Of a DNA stretch of 64,000 nt, positions 42,971 through 52,077 are shown one piece after another. The position numbers were made by a program, and so were the translations under genes. The stretch comes from Peribacillus sp. FSL P2-0133. Its GTDB lineage: Bacteria > Bacillota > Bacilli > Bacillales > DSM-1321. The stretch covers positions 2,664,001-2,728,000 of the forward strand of contig NZ_CP150254.1 in the NCBI RefSeq assembly GCF_037975445.1, given 5' to 3'. Position 1 is the stretch's first letter. The number at the start of each line of letters is the position of its first letter. The notes under the pieces are model-generated. The model ran no database searches and was not told the origin of the DNA. It saw nothing but the letters and a program-made list of their open reading frames with translations.

Positions 42971-43010
42971 AATGGTCCGTCCCATTAGGGATGGACCATT
43001 CAGTTTGTCT
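42971..43010 (+). terminator. Intrinsic terminator
   Basis: AATGGTCCGTCCC pairs with GGGATGGACCATT around ATTA. The T run is weak (CAGTTTGTCT). Confidence 0.65.
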
Positions 43011-43025
43011 ACGGTATTTTCGGTC

Positions 43026-43144
43026 TTTGATTTCCGCTCCAGGCACTCACTTACGCGGGCTGCCCGCCCTCGGCTTGCGCCTGCAGGGGTCTCACTTGGA
43101 CACGCTTTTCTAAGCAGGAGTCTCGCACACCCGCTCCGATCAAC
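43026..43144 (-). repeat. GC-rich dispersed repeat, copy 2 (inverted)
   Basis: Read on the minus strand it gives GACTCCTGCTTAGAAAAGCG, TGAGACCCCTGCAGGCGCA and GCCTGGAGCGGAAATC, matching 34437-34565. It again lies just downstream of a transporter gene. The 60-codon frame across it is not a gene. Confidence 0.8.
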
Positions 43145-43279
43145 TTAGGTATAACATTTAAATAGAAACGATACAGTAGGTTTTGAAGGTATTGCTTTGG
43201 GTCAGTTGGTTCGGGAACATCATTTTCTGAAAGATACGTTTACCGACTCCCTTTTTTATACTAACTGAATGGGGCATTT

Positions 43280-44365
43280 TCATTTCCACCATCTTGTTTG
43301 AGGGAAATCTGTTGAACCAATCACTACTGGTTCGCCTATTTGAGGTGTGCAGACCTGGACACCAAGATCATTGGCCGCTTTTGTTACACGTTCTATCGGA
43401 TCTGTCCAGTCATGAAAAGACAAGGTGAACCCAGCCCAATGAATGGGGATCATCCGGTTTCCTTGTACTTCGATGTGTGCTTGAACAGTTTCTTCTGGAA
43501 CCATATGGATGGTTGACCAACGTTCATCATATTGGCCGCATTCCATTAAAGTTATATCAAAAGGTCCGTATTTTTCGCCGATTTCTTTAAAATGGCTGCC
43601 ATATCCACTATCGCCGCTGAAAAATACCTTTTCTTGTTTGCCATTAATTACCCAAGAACACCATAGTGTCGTATTGCCATCGCGTAAACTTCTTCCAGAA
43701 AAATGTCTTGCAGGCGTACAAACAAATTGCAAATCCTTGAATGAAACTTCATCCCACCAATTATGTTCCTGAATCAGTTCTTGTTTAACGCCCCATCTTT
43801 CAAGATGTCCACCGACACCTAGTGGGACAATGAACTGACTTACCTTATCTTTTAATCTCTTTATTGAGAAATAATCCAAGTGATCATAGTGATCATGTGA
43901 AAGGAGGACGGCATCGATAGGAGGCAGCATATCCAAATCGATAGGCAGCTCCCCGCTAAAGCGCTTGTTCCCAAACCAAGGAAAGGGAGTGGGTGCTTTG
44001 CCAAACATGGGATCCACTAAAATGGTTTTCCCATCTAACTCCAACATGAATGCAGAATGACCAAACCAGGTGATTTTATTGGAATTCACAGATGCAGGTT
44101 CTTTTGTTCCAATTACGATGGGACGGTCGGGCCTCCTTTTTGGATTAGGTTTAATGAAATCACGTAAAATGGAACCAGTATGTTTAAGACTCATCGCTTG
44201 ACTGGCAGGAATCTGATTTTGGAATTTTCCCTTGGCAAAATTCTCTTTTGTAGTGAAACTTCTCACTTTTTCTTTGTTTGTCCGTCTTCCAAGTGGAGGA
44301 TAGAGGTTTAGGAAAAGTAACAATATTATAAAAGAAGAAATGAGGATCTTAATAATTTTCATCAT
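43280..44365 (-). CDS. NAPE-PLD-like metallo-beta-lactamase-fold hydrolase
   Basis: This 361-aa protein has an N-terminal membrane segment (MMKIIKILISSFIILLLFLN) that anchors it outside the membrane. The MBL domain shows ITWFGHSAFMLELDGKTILV, LLSHDHYDHLD (HxHxDH zinc motif), VCTPARHFSGRS, VFFSGDSGYG and IPIHWAGF. This order matches the NAPE-PLD/RomA group, which cleaves phospholipid-type phosphodiesters. The real substrate here is unknown. GGGAGG lies 8 bp before ATG. Confidence 0.88.
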   Translation of the reverse strand: MMKIIKILISSFIILLLFLNLYPPLGRRTNKEKVRSFTTKENFAKGKFQNQIPASQAMSLKHTGSILRDFIKPNPKRRPDRPIVIGTKEPASVNSNKITWFGHSAFMLELDGKTILVDPMFGKAPTPFPWFGNKRFSGELPIDLDMLPPIDAVLLSHDHYDHLDYFSIKRLKDKVSQFIVPLGVGGHLERWGVKQELIQEHNWWDEVSFKDLQFVCTPARHFSGRSLRDGNTTLWCSWVINGKQEKVFFSGDSGYGSHFKEIGEKYGPFDITLMECGQYDERWSTIHMVPEETVQAHIEVQGNRMIPIHWAGFTLSFHDWTDPIERVTKAANDLGVQVCTPQIGEPVVIGSTDFPQTRWWK

Positions 44366-44584
44366 GATAGCTTCCTCCCATAATAATCAGACCTTTTATT
44401 AAAACATATCATATCACAGAATTTATCATTTCCCGCCAGAAGACTCCCTCTTCAATCGTTTGAAGGGCAAGAGCCCGACGGTAAGGGGGAGATGAATGGC
44501 GGTTGGCATTTAAGCCAAAGCCAAAGTGATCTTTTGACAAACGTACGTTCTGTGGTTGATAATAACTATAAGGGGGTGAAATTA

Positions 44585-45790
44585 ATGGTCGTAAACAAAG
44601 CTTATAAATTTCGGATATACCCAACTAAAGAACAACTAGTTCTCATCAATAAAACGATCGGCTGCTCTCGTTTTGTCTACAACTTCTTTTTAGGCAAACA
44701 AAAGGAGAAAGATGCCTACTGGTATATCTGTGAAGAAATGAAGCAAAACGGCCAATTACCCTCTAATGAATGGAAAGGTTCTTTTCTGAATAAATACGCA
44801 ACAATCAAAAAACTTCCAGCTTTAAAGAAGGAGTATTCTTTCCTGAAAGAAGTAGACAGTATAGCCTTACAGAAATCGGTGGAATATTTAGCAGATTCCT
44901 ATAGTCGATATTATAAAAAGCAAAACAAGTCACCACGCTTCAAATCGAAAAAGAATCCGGTCCAGTCCTACACGACTAAACATACGAATGGAAATATTGG
45001 AATAATAGGAAACCAAATCAAATTGCCCAAACTCGGTCTAGTACGTTTTGCTAAAAGTCGTGAAGTCGAAGGGCGAATCATCAATGCCACAATCAGGCGG
45101 AACCATTCGGGGAAATATTTCATTTCCGTTTTAGCGGAAACCAATGTTCAAGTTCTTCCTAAAACGAATCGTTCTTGCGGTATAGATCTTGGTTTGAAGA
45201 ACTTTGCGATTCTTTCAGATGGTTCGGTCTATCAAAACCCAAAATTCCTCCGGACGGTCGAAAAGAAATTGGCCAAAGCACAACGAATTCTTTCAAGGCG
45301 ACAAGAAATAGCCATGAATCAAAGGAAATCATTGGCTGAAGCCAAAAACTATCAAAAACAAAAACGAAAAGTGGCCATCCTACACGAAAAAATTTCAAAT
45401 GCCCGAATGGATTACTTACATAAACTTTCTACCGAAATCATCAAAAACCACGATGTTATTGGAATGGAAGACTTGCAAGTATCCAATATGATGAAAGATC
45501 ACAAACTAGCTAAAGCGATTAGTGAAGTATCTTGGTACCAATTTAAAACAATGTTGGAGTACAAAGCAAAATGGTATGGTAAACAAATCGTGACCGTATC
45601 TAAAACGTTTGCTTCTAGCCAATTGTGTTCTGGTTGCGGGTACCAAAATAAAGACGTTAAACATCTGAATCTTCGTGAATGGGATTGTCCTTCTTGTTCT
45701 TCTCACCACGATCGAGATATTAACGCAGGACTCAATCTAATGAATGAAGCCATAAGGCTTCTACCCGTAGGAACGACGGGGATAGCCTAA
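44585..45790 (+). CDS. tnpB: RNA-guided nuclease TnpB
   Basis: This 401-aa protein is TnpB, ancestor of Cas12. The N-terminal part reads [20 protein letters not shown]. The RuvC-like residues appear intact: Asp in [12 protein letters not shown] (near 200), Glu in [12 protein letters not shown] (near 294) and Asp in [16 protein letters not shown] (near 376). A zinc finger CSGCG...CPSC lies between the last two. TnpB cuts DNA guided by an omega-RNA from the element's right end. ATG 44585 with AAGGGGGTG upstream is the start; a longer frame from 44492 runs through the left-end hairpins. Confidence 0.92.
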   Translation: MVVNKAYKFRIYPTKEQLVLINKTIGCSRFVYNFFLGKQKEKDAYWYICEEMKQNGQLPSNEWKGSFLNKYATIKKLPALKKEYSFLKEVDSIALQKSVEYLADSYSRYYKKQNKSPRFKSKKNPVQSYTTKHTNGNIGIIGNQIKLPKLGLVRFAKSREVEGRIINATIRRNHSGKYFISVLAETNVQVLPKTNRSCGIDLGLKNFAILSDGSVYQNPKFLRTVEKKLAKAQRILSRRQEIAMNQRKSLAEAKNYQKQKRKVAILHEKISNARMDYLHKLSTEIIKNHDVIGMEDLQVSNMMKDHKLAKAISEVSWYQFKTMLEYKAKWYGKQIVTVSKTFASSQLCSGCGYQNKDVKHLNLREWDCPSCSSHHDRDINAGLNLMNEAIRLLPVGTTGIA

Positions 45791-45874
45791 TTAAAAATTG
45801 GCCGATAGGCTAATGTTCTTAGGAATCCCCCACTTCAATCAGACTGTAAGGTCGATAAGTGGTGGGTAGTTCAA
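45783..45874 (+). ncRNA. Probable omega-RNA 3' region of the TnpB element
   Basis: A TAGCCTA/TAGGCTA hairpin overlaps the tnpB stop and a second hairpin (CCCCACTT with AAGTGGTGGG, 45827-45866) precedes TAGTTCA. This arrangement fits known omega-RNAs, which start in the tnpB 3' region and run into flanking guide sequence (from about 45875). Inferred from position and folding. Confidence 0.55.
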
Positions 45875-46116
45875 AAGGTTATTTACTATGATGTCCCACT
45901 AGAAAAATGATAAAGATGAACCCTTTTAAAAAAAGGGTAATGGATGGTGAAACATATGATTCATTAACTGTAAACCCACATTGGGAGGAGTGTTTTTTCT
46001 CAAGTGAAAAACTTCTGACAAGTGTTTAAGTTTCACCCGGCTTAGGCAGGGAATAGAGGTATATATAATGAATAATATAGAGAGCGGTATAAGGATTGTA
46101 GCAGCCGAAGGGTAGG
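45875..46116. other. Region between the TnpB element and spoIISA
   Basis: No gene is seen. It contains an A/G-rich hairpin region (CCTTTTAAAAAAAGG near 45920) and a candidate TATAAT at 46064 for spoIISA. Confidence 0.4.
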
Positions 46117-46878
46117 GTGATAAATCGATTGTTAATGTTTTTCAGAGTCTTTGTATGGGTAGTATTTATTGCTTTATTAGCCTATGTCATTCTTTCTTGG
46201 AAATATAAAGACAAGGTAAGTAAAAGGATTGAAGCGATTCGAAAAACCTGGTATATCATTTTTATACTGGGTGCATTGATTTATTGGAATTTCTATCCGA
46301 TGAGCATTTTTAATGAGTGGAAAAATTTCTTGATTATGGCTATCGTATTCATCCTGATTGATATGTTTGTGTTCTTGAGCATGTATATATCCAAGATTGG
46401 CGATAACGAGCTATCCTATGCAACAAAAGCCGTTGCGGAAAGTGACAAACTTTTAACGGATAATAGGGAAAAGGTCAAGAATATGTTTCATCTCCTAAAA
46501 AAAGAAGGAATACCTGAGTATTATCAAACGAATAAGGAATATTTGGCTTATTTGAGCATTCTCCTGCAAGCGTATGCAGCAAAGGAAGGGATGAACGTGA
46601 AAATACTTCCTTTCAAGACGGAACAGGACAAGCAATTGGTGATTAATGGGCATCCGAACTTGAATGGCAGTACCATTCGTGCTACATTGGAAAGAGAAGA
46701 TACGTATTATAATGATGAAGAAAAAATGGCTTTGCAGCCTGTAAGCATTTTGATGGAACCTTATATCCTCGACGTTAAATCAGAGAGCTTCGTTTCAGAA
46801 GTCGATTGTTTATTAATAGCATTATTAATCATGATGTTCGATATGGTCATAAAACAAAAACCAGGTGGTGAAGGATAA
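46117..46878 (+). CDS. spoIISA: SpoIISA-family membrane toxin
   Basis: This 253-aa protein has three N-terminal membrane segments (VFVWVVFIALLAYVILSW, WYIIFILGALIYWNFYPM and LIMAIVFILIDMFVFLSMYI) and a cytosolic GAF-like domain beginning with ELSYATKAVAESDKLL. This is the SpoIISA layout and family size (248 aa in Bacillus subtilis). The toxin damages the membrane and arrests growth or sporulation unless bound by SpoIISB. The start is GTG with AAGGG upstream. The antitoxin gene begins at the base after its stop. Confidence 0.88.
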   Translation: MINRLLMFFRVFVWVVFIALLAYVILSWKYKDKVSKRIEAIRKTWYIIFILGALIYWNFYPMSIFNEWKNFLIMAIVFILIDMFVFLSMYISKIGDNELSYATKAVAESDKLLTDNREKVKNMFHLLKKEGIPEYYQTNKEYLAYLSILLQAYAAKEGMNVKILPFKTEQDKQLVINGHPNLNGSTIRATLEREDTYYNDEEKMALQPVSILMEPYILDVKSESFVSEVDCLLIALLIMMFDMVIKQKPGGEG

Positions 46879-47058
46879 ATGAGCATTTATGATAAAGCCG
46901 GCAATGACGTGTCAGTTGCCGTAATCAAACCACAGGTGAAAATACCCGATGTAGGTTTAAGTCCTCATACTAAAAAAGTGATGAAACAGAACGAACGCAT
47001 TATCCTGAAGCAAAAAGAAAAAGCTGCACGCTTCAGCCGATTAAAAAATGTTTTATAA
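46879..47058 (+). CDS. spoIISB: SpoIISB-family antitoxin
   Basis: This 59-aa basic, probably disordered protein contains VGLSPHTKKVMKQNERIILK, matching the SPHT-x6-NER core of SpoIISB from Bacillus subtilis. It wraps around the cytosolic domain of SpoIISA. ATG directly follows the toxin stop (TAAATG) and a GGTGAAGG site lies upstream, so production is coupled. It is shorter than many gene-calling cut-offs. Confidence 0.85.
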   Translation: MSIYDKAGNDVSVAVIKPQVKIPDVGLSPHTKKVMKQNERIILKQKEKAARFSRLKNVL

Positions 47059-47084
47059 GAAGGGAAGGGGTTTTTCCTTTCCTT

Positions 47085-47288
47085 ATGATATTTAATGGAG
47101 AACCCGCATATACTATTCAAAATCAAAGAATAGGAAGGGTCTTTCAGAATATGAACAAAAAACCCGAGAGAGTTAACATCCCGGTCCCCTCCGCTTCACC
47201 ATCCGAGAAACGGATACATAAGGGAAATGCAGATCTGCTAAAGCTTTTACAAAGGCTGAAAGCTAAACGTTGGATTTTTTTAAGGTAA
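47085..47288 (+). CDS. Small basic hypothetical protein after spoIISB
   Basis: This 67-aa frame (MIFNGEPAYTIQNQRIGRVF to RLKAKRWIFLR) is basic and starts 26 bp after spoIISB, but the upstream GAAGGGAAGGGG is poorly spaced. It could be a third member of the toxin-antitoxin operon or a chance frame. A terminator follows. Confidence 0.35.
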   Translation: MIFNGEPAYTIQNQRIGRVFQNMNKKPERVNIPVPSASPSEKRIHKGNADLLKLLQRLKAKRWIFLR

Positions 47289-47291
47289 AAG

Positions 47292-47328
47292 AAAGCCAGT
47301 CTCCAAGGAGAACTGGTTTTTTTATTTT
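47292..47328 (+). terminator. Intrinsic terminator
   Basis: AAGCCAGT pairs with ACTGGTTT around a 12-base loop, followed by TTTTTATTTT. Confidence 0.8.
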
Positions 47329-47336
47329 TCAGATGA

Positions 47337-48296
47337 TCACTGCTGGCGGAAGTATTGAATTTTCTTACGTCCAGACTCTTTAGCCATATACATGGAACGG
47401 TCCGCTTTTTTCAAAAGTGACTCCATTTCCGTACCATTATGAGGATAAAAACTTATCCCTATGCTAGCTGATACAAAATGATCCTTTCCATTAATGTGAA
47501 TGGGCATGGTGGATAAATGGTTCAGTAATAATTCAGCGTTTTGCTGAGTGTTTTTCATTAAATCTTCACAATGCGATGGATGTAATAATACAATGAATTC
47601 ATCACCACCGATTCGAGCCACATGACTGCCTTCGGGTACGGTTTGCAAAAAACATTCCGCTGCCTTTTTAATAACGTCGTCACCAGCATCATGACCAAAA
47701 GAATCATTAAAAAATTTAAAATGATCAAGATCGATGTAAAGAAGGGCCATTTCATCGTTTGTTTTATCTTTATGATAATCGAAATAATTATCAATGAAGT
47801 GCCGATTATATAAACCTGACAAAGGATCCCTGATAATCCCTTTTTCAAGTAGTATGGTATGACTAATCAAAGCTGCCAAAGACTTAATGAGTATCAGATC
47901 ATATTCTTTAAAAACATGAGGTTTAATGTCGAATGCACATAATGTCCCAATGATTTCACCCTCAATTATTAGGGGAGCCCCCATAAAACACCCATTCCCT
48001 ATAAACTTCGTTGCGGGGTGGCCACTAGTCAATTCATGTTCCCTCAAATTCGGGATAACGAGTGGTTGCAAGCCATTCTCAACAACTAATTTGCAATAAA
48101 CCATATTATAAGGAAGGATGTCACCTTCACAAATTAACTTTGCATTTCTATTGAAGGATTTGATGATAAAACTCTGGATGGGATTCAAGAAAGAAAGAAA
48201 GAATGTATTGACCTCAATGGTTTGAGCTAATAGTGCTAATACTTCTTTAGCGATGGAATCGAAACTTTTGTAATAGTTGAAATCTTGCTGAATCAT
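47337..48296 (-). CDS. GAF-GGDEF diguanylate cyclase
   Basis: This 319-aa cytosolic protein has an N-terminal GAF sensor (about 15-145, with GCFMGAPLIIEGEIIGTLCA) and a C-terminal GGDEF domain (DPLSGLYNRHFIDNYFDYHK, YIDLDHFKFFNDSFGHDAGD, ARIGGDEFIVLLH). The intact GGDEF and metal-binding Asp predict synthesis of c-di-GMP from GTP. No RxxD inhibition site is seen in the usual place upstream of GGDEF. The GAF ligand is unknown. Confidence 0.9.
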   Translation of the reverse strand: MIQQDFNYYKSFDSIAKEVLALLAQTIEVNTFFLSFLNPIQSFIIKSFNRNAKLICEGDILPYNMVYCKLVVENGLQPLVIPNLREHELTSGHPATKFIGNGCFMGAPLIIEGEIIGTLCAFDIKPHVFKEYDLILIKSLAALISHTILLEKGIIRDPLSGLYNRHFIDNYFDYHKDKTNDEMALLYIDLDHFKFFNDSFGHDAGDDVIKKAAECFLQTVPEGSHVARIGGDEFIVLLHPSHCEDLMKNTQQNAELLLNHLSTMPIHINGKDHFVSASIGISFYPHNGTEMESLLKKADRSMYMAKESGRKKIQYFRQQ

Positions 48297-48876
48297 TCTC
48301 AGGCTCCTCTTTTATCTATAGTCTTTTTAGATTTCCGGATGTTATTTCTCAAATTGAACGACAAAGACACAAAAGCGGAATCTGAATACCGTGACAGTTG
48401 TCCGGATTTCCACTAAACTCAATTAAGGGGTTGAATTCGTTTTATCGATGAATAGTGTAAACGAGAAAGTTGAAAAATTGACCTTTACTTTATTTTCGGC
48501 AATTTTTTAATATCATTAAATTTTCATTCGTCGGATTATCATTTATCTAAATTTCTGTATCCGTTTCTGGATTTCAGGGATGGGTATCACTTCATGATCC
48601 ATAAAATCTAAGTCAATGATCAGTCTATTCATCATGCATTATACTGTAATTGAAATGGGAAGAGTACTTTTGATGTGCAGACTTGGTATATTTTTCTTAT
48701 TTACCCTGGAGCGTACAAATGTAAAGCAACTTGGCATTCCTGCACCATCTCATGATAACGGTGCGCATGAATTTAAATAGATAAAACGAATGTATCGCGC
48801 TCATTTATAAATAAAATTTGGGGAGGATAAAAAGAAGCAATAAAGTACATATTGGATAATTCAAAAGGGGATCATT
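48297..48876. other. Intergenic region before the helicase
   Basis: About 580 bases with no supported gene and no clear hairpin. AAAAGGGG before 48877 is the helicase ribosome binding site. Confidence 0.4.
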
Positions 48877-51447
48877 ATGGGAAAATTAGAAAGTATATAT
48901 CCTATTGCTATAGAGAATACAAAGGAAAAAATAATCCAGGATATGGATTTTTATCTAGAGAATCAAGAGACGATGCCTTCTTATTCATCTTATATATCAG
49001 ACAGGACGACTTTTATTGAGCAAATTTGGATAAATGTTTGGTTAAATAAAGCATCAAACGATGTGCCCAGAAAGGAAAAAAAAGCGTTTTTAAGCGAAAG
49101 GGGATTTGTAACGGAAGGATCAGATCATAAGCTGATCAATAGCATGTTCCGGAACGAATTAAAGAAGTATCGCCCGTTTGATGGCTTAACGTGGATTAAA
49201 AAAACCTTTGCTGATAATCAAGAAGATTGGGAGAAGAGATATAAAAATGCAAGGGAAAAATTCTTTAGGCGACAAGAAGAACAGCGGCTTGCCAAGCAGC
49301 GATGGAAGATACGCGCAAGACTGCAAGAAGTGGCCAATAGCTTTTTCGAAAGTAACTCACTTCTTTTATATTTACATGTCAGGTATTATATTGCTGGAAT
49401 TTTGACAAAGGATCTTAAGAATAAGCCTAAATTCCAATATGTCGATCCATACTTGCTTGAAGAACAATTGGTTGAAGAGGGGGGCTTTCAAGCTGCCGAA
49501 TACCTAATGGTCACTGATTTTTTTGAAGAGCTGACAGGCGATATTCACTCATTAATCGGTTGGGGAAGGAACCGTTATGAATATGAAAATTACTTCTACA
49601 GGTATGAAAGATTAGTTGCGGATTTCATAATGAAATTAGCCCCTGACAAATACATGCAACATCTATCTGCTGCACTGCATCATGATTTTTTTGAGTCATA
49701 TGGGGAAAGGCTGACGGTTGATGCCCTTCAAGGTATACTAAGCGATGAATTGGCTGATTTGTCTCAGTCCTGTTTTGATGAACTTCAGGAAGAATACCTT
49801 TCTGATTTACTGAAGCTTGAAGGAATTCCTTTTAATGAAACATTGCACGAAGAAATATACGAAAAAGACGTTGAGAACAGAGAGAGAAGAAAAGCTGAAG
49901 TATTGGCAGAGCAAGCTAAGAAGCGCGCAGAAGAACAAAGGATGATCGATGACATCATCGGTAAGGCCTATACTCCATCATTAGGAAAAAAAGTAAGATA
50001 TGTTTTGCATATCGGAGAAACTAATACCGGGAAGACGCATAAGGCCTTGGAGAAAATGAAAGAAGCGGAAAGCGGTTTGTATCTAGCTCCCCTTAGACTG
50101 TTGGCCCTTGAGGTATTTGATAAATTAAATGCTGACGGTGTACCTTGTTCATTAAAAACCGGTGAAGAAGAAAAGGCTGTTGAGGGGGCTAAACATGTCT
50201 CCAGCACCGTTGAAATGTTTCATGAGAAAGACTACCATGAAGTAATTGTCATAGATGAAGCCCAAATGATTGCCGATAAAGATCGAGGCTTTTCATGGTT
50301 CAGGGCAATCACGCAAGCAAATGCGAAAGAAGTACACATAATCGGAAGCAATAATATTAAAATGATGCTTCTGAATCTTCTGAATGAAGCTGATTTAGAA
50401 CTCCACGAATACAGACGGGAAATACCGCTTGAGGTAGAACAAAAGGAGTATGGACTGAAGTATACAAAAAAAGGGGATGCCCTCATTTGTTTTTCGAGAA
50501 GGCAGGTACTGGAAACCGCGTCCCGGTTAAAAGAGAGTGGACATAATGTCAGCATGATATACGGCAGTATGCCTCCTGAAAATAGAAAACGGCAAATAGA
50601 GTTATTCAATCGTGGTGAAACATCAGTTGTCGTTGCCACAGATGCGATTGGTATGGGATTGAACTTGCCAATACGCCGCATCGTCTTTCTTGAAAATGAA
50701 AAATTCGACGGGACACGGAGAAGAAGATTGACTTCTCAAGAAGTCAAACAAATCGCAGGTCGAGCGGGTAGAAAAGGAATTTATGACACAGGAAAGGTAG
50801 CATTTACAGCAGAGATCAAAATCATGAATAAGTTGCTGGAACAGGTAGATGAACCAGTTCAAACCTTCACTATCGCCCCAACCTCTGCTGTGTTTGAACG
50901 TTTTCAAAAATATTACCGGAACCTAGGGACATTTTTCGAAATGTGGGAGAGGTTTGAGCCTCCTAAAGGCACGAAAAAGGCTTCTCTATCGGAAGAAAGG
51001 GAGCTTTACGAACTGATACGGGATACTGAAATCGAAGCGCGATTTTCTTTAATGGATTTATATGGTTTCCTGCATATTCCTTTTTCGGCAAAGGAACCAA
51101 GTTTGATCAGGCAGTGGCTGGAAACGGTCGAAGCGATTGCCGAGAACAGTGACCTTCCTGAACCGATCATCAAGACTAGAAATCTGGAGGAATTGGAGCT
51201 ATCTTATAAAGCGATAGGTCTTCATCTACTATTTTTATATCGGATGGGTAAGCGGACGGAAGCTGTTTATTGGGAGCGTATCCGTGAAGAAATCAGTGAT
51301 GGCGTTCATGATCAATTAAAAGACGAAATGTTGAATTATCAAAAAAAATGCAAGCGCTGTGGAAAAAGGCTTCCGGATGACTCGCGTTTTCATATATGTG
51401 ATGCTTGTTATCATAGAGGGATTAAAAAGACGCACAGATTCAATTAA
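48877..51447 (+). CDS. SUV3-like ATP-dependent RNA/DNA helicase
   Basis: This 856-aa superfamily 2 helicase has a long charged N-terminal region (1-370) and a SUV3-like core: Walker A GETNTGKTHKAL (near 379), LYLAPLRLLALEVFDKL, DEAQ box VIVIDEAQMI (near 457), VATDAIGMGLNLPIRRIVF and motif VI EVKQIAGRAGRKG (near 625). SUV3 is best known from mitochondria, where it unwinds RNA for degradation. The C-terminus has a zinc ribbon (CKRCGKRLPDDSRFHICDAC). Partners are unknown and it is monocistronic. Confidence 0.85.
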   Translation: MGKLESIYPIAIENTKEKIIQDMDFYLENQETMPSYSSYISDRTTFIEQIWINVWLNKASNDVPRKEKKAFLSERGFVTEGSDHKLINSMFRNELKKYRPFDGLTWIKKTFADNQEDWEKRYKNAREKFFRRQEEQRLAKQRWKIRARLQEVANSFFESNSLLLYLHVRYYIAGILTKDLKNKPKFQYVDPYLLEEQLVEEGGFQAAEYLMVTDFFEELTGDIHSLIGWGRNRYEYENYFYRYERLVADFIMKLAPDKYMQHLSAALHHDFFESYGERLTVDALQGILSDELADLSQSCFDELQEEYLSDLLKLEGIPFNETLHEEIYEKDVENRERRKAEVLAEQAKKRAEEQRMIDDIIGKAYTPSLGKKVRYVLHIGETNTGKTHKALEKMKEAESGLYLAPLRLLALEVFDKLNADGVPCSLKTGEEEKAVEGAKHVSSTVEMFHEKDYHEVIVIDEAQMIADKDRGFSWFRAITQANAKEVHIIGSNNIKMMLLNLLNEADLELHEYRREIPLEVEQKEYGLKYTKKGDALICFSRRQVLETASRLKESGHNVSMIYGSMPPENRKRQIELFNRGETSVVVATDAIGMGLNLPIRRIVFLENEKFDGTRRRRLTSQEVKQIAGRAGRKGIYDTGKVAFTAEIKIMNKLLEQVDEPVQTFTIAPTSAVFERFQKYYRNLGTFFEMWERFEPPKGTKKASLSEERELYELIRDTEIEARFSLMDLYGFLHIPFSAKEPSLIRQWLETVEAIAENSDLPEPIIKTRNLEELELSYKAIGLHLLFLYRMGKRTEAVYWERIREEISDGVHDQLKDEMLNYQKKCKRCGKRLPDDSRFHICDACYHRGIKKTHRFN

Positions 51448-51464
51448 CGAAATTGTTTTAATAG

Positions 51465-51511
51465 TAATAACCCGAATAAAGTGCACCATGGTGTCGGCAT
51501 TCGGGTTATTA
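51465..51511. terminator. Terminator-like hairpin between convergent genes
   Basis: TAATAACCCGAAT pairs with ATTCGGGTTATTA around 21 bases. No strong T run follows on the plus strand. Confidence 0.5.
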
Positions 51512-51524
51512 GCGGTTGTATAAA

Positions 51525-51743
51525 TCACTTTGTCGTTTGTTTCGATTTAGCAATAAGTGCTGCTTGCAGCTTCATTCGTTTATCAGCTTTCTTATCATGC
51601 ACCACTAAGATTGCATGAATTAAACCAGGGACATAAAAAAATAGTGTGAGGACCAGATTAAACACAGCCTGGATGGGTTTACCGGCTAATAATACGGCTA
51701 ATGGAGGGAAAAGAATCGCAATTAAATAAAGAATGGTGAACAC
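51525..51743 (-). CDS. YqaE/Pmp3-family small membrane protein
   Basis: This 72-aa protein has two membrane helices and the Pmp3 pattern (LIAILFPPLAVLLAGKP, NLVLTLFFYVPGLIHAILVV). Pmp3 proteins are linked to salt or cold stress and membrane potential in several organisms. A basic tail follows. It is monocistronic. Confidence 0.88.
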   Translation of the reverse strand: MFTILYLIAILFPPLAVLLAGKPIQAVFNLVLTLFFYVPGLIHAILVVHDKKADKRMKLQAALIAKSKQTTK

Positions 51744-52077
51744 TCTCCAATATAATGATTTTTATCTGACTATTAAGGTTTGTTTTTCTCTTTTTGTTAA
51801 TTTTTTATTCTAAAACAAATGCTTTACTTGAATCGAAAAGTAATTCGGTTACTGAAGTTCAATTTTCCTGATGATATCTCTTGCTATCGCCTTGATAAAT
51901 ATATGCACAAGAGCCGGATTCATACCAACTGAGCTTCTGGCACTAAGAAGCAGTCTTTTGACTCCCGATGATGTCAGGAGGGCTATGGATAATTGTCGTT
52001 TTTGCCGATACGGCCAGTGTAACGTCGCTTAATGTGTTAGAATAATCAGAATACTAACTGTTGAAAGCGGGAGATAT
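51744..52077. other. Intergenic region
   Basis: No gene is supported. GCGGGAG at 52067 is the ribosome binding site of the next gene. Confidence 0.4.

Larger units (their letters stand above)
44431..45874 (+). mobile_element. Stand-alone IS605/IS1341-type element carrying tnpB
   Basis: The left side has stacked hairpins at 44431-44519 (CCGCCA/TGGCGG, CTCCC/GGGAG, TTCAA/TTGAA, GGGC/GCCC, TTGGC/GCCAA). The right side ends in a hairpin (45827-45866) and a TAGTTCA sequence. No tnpA is present, as is common for IS1341-type elements. Exact ends are approximate. Confidence 0.7.

Noticed and set aside
42966-43148. 60-codon frame after the EamA gene
   Set aside because: It runs through a terminator and the inverted copy of the same GC-rich repeat.
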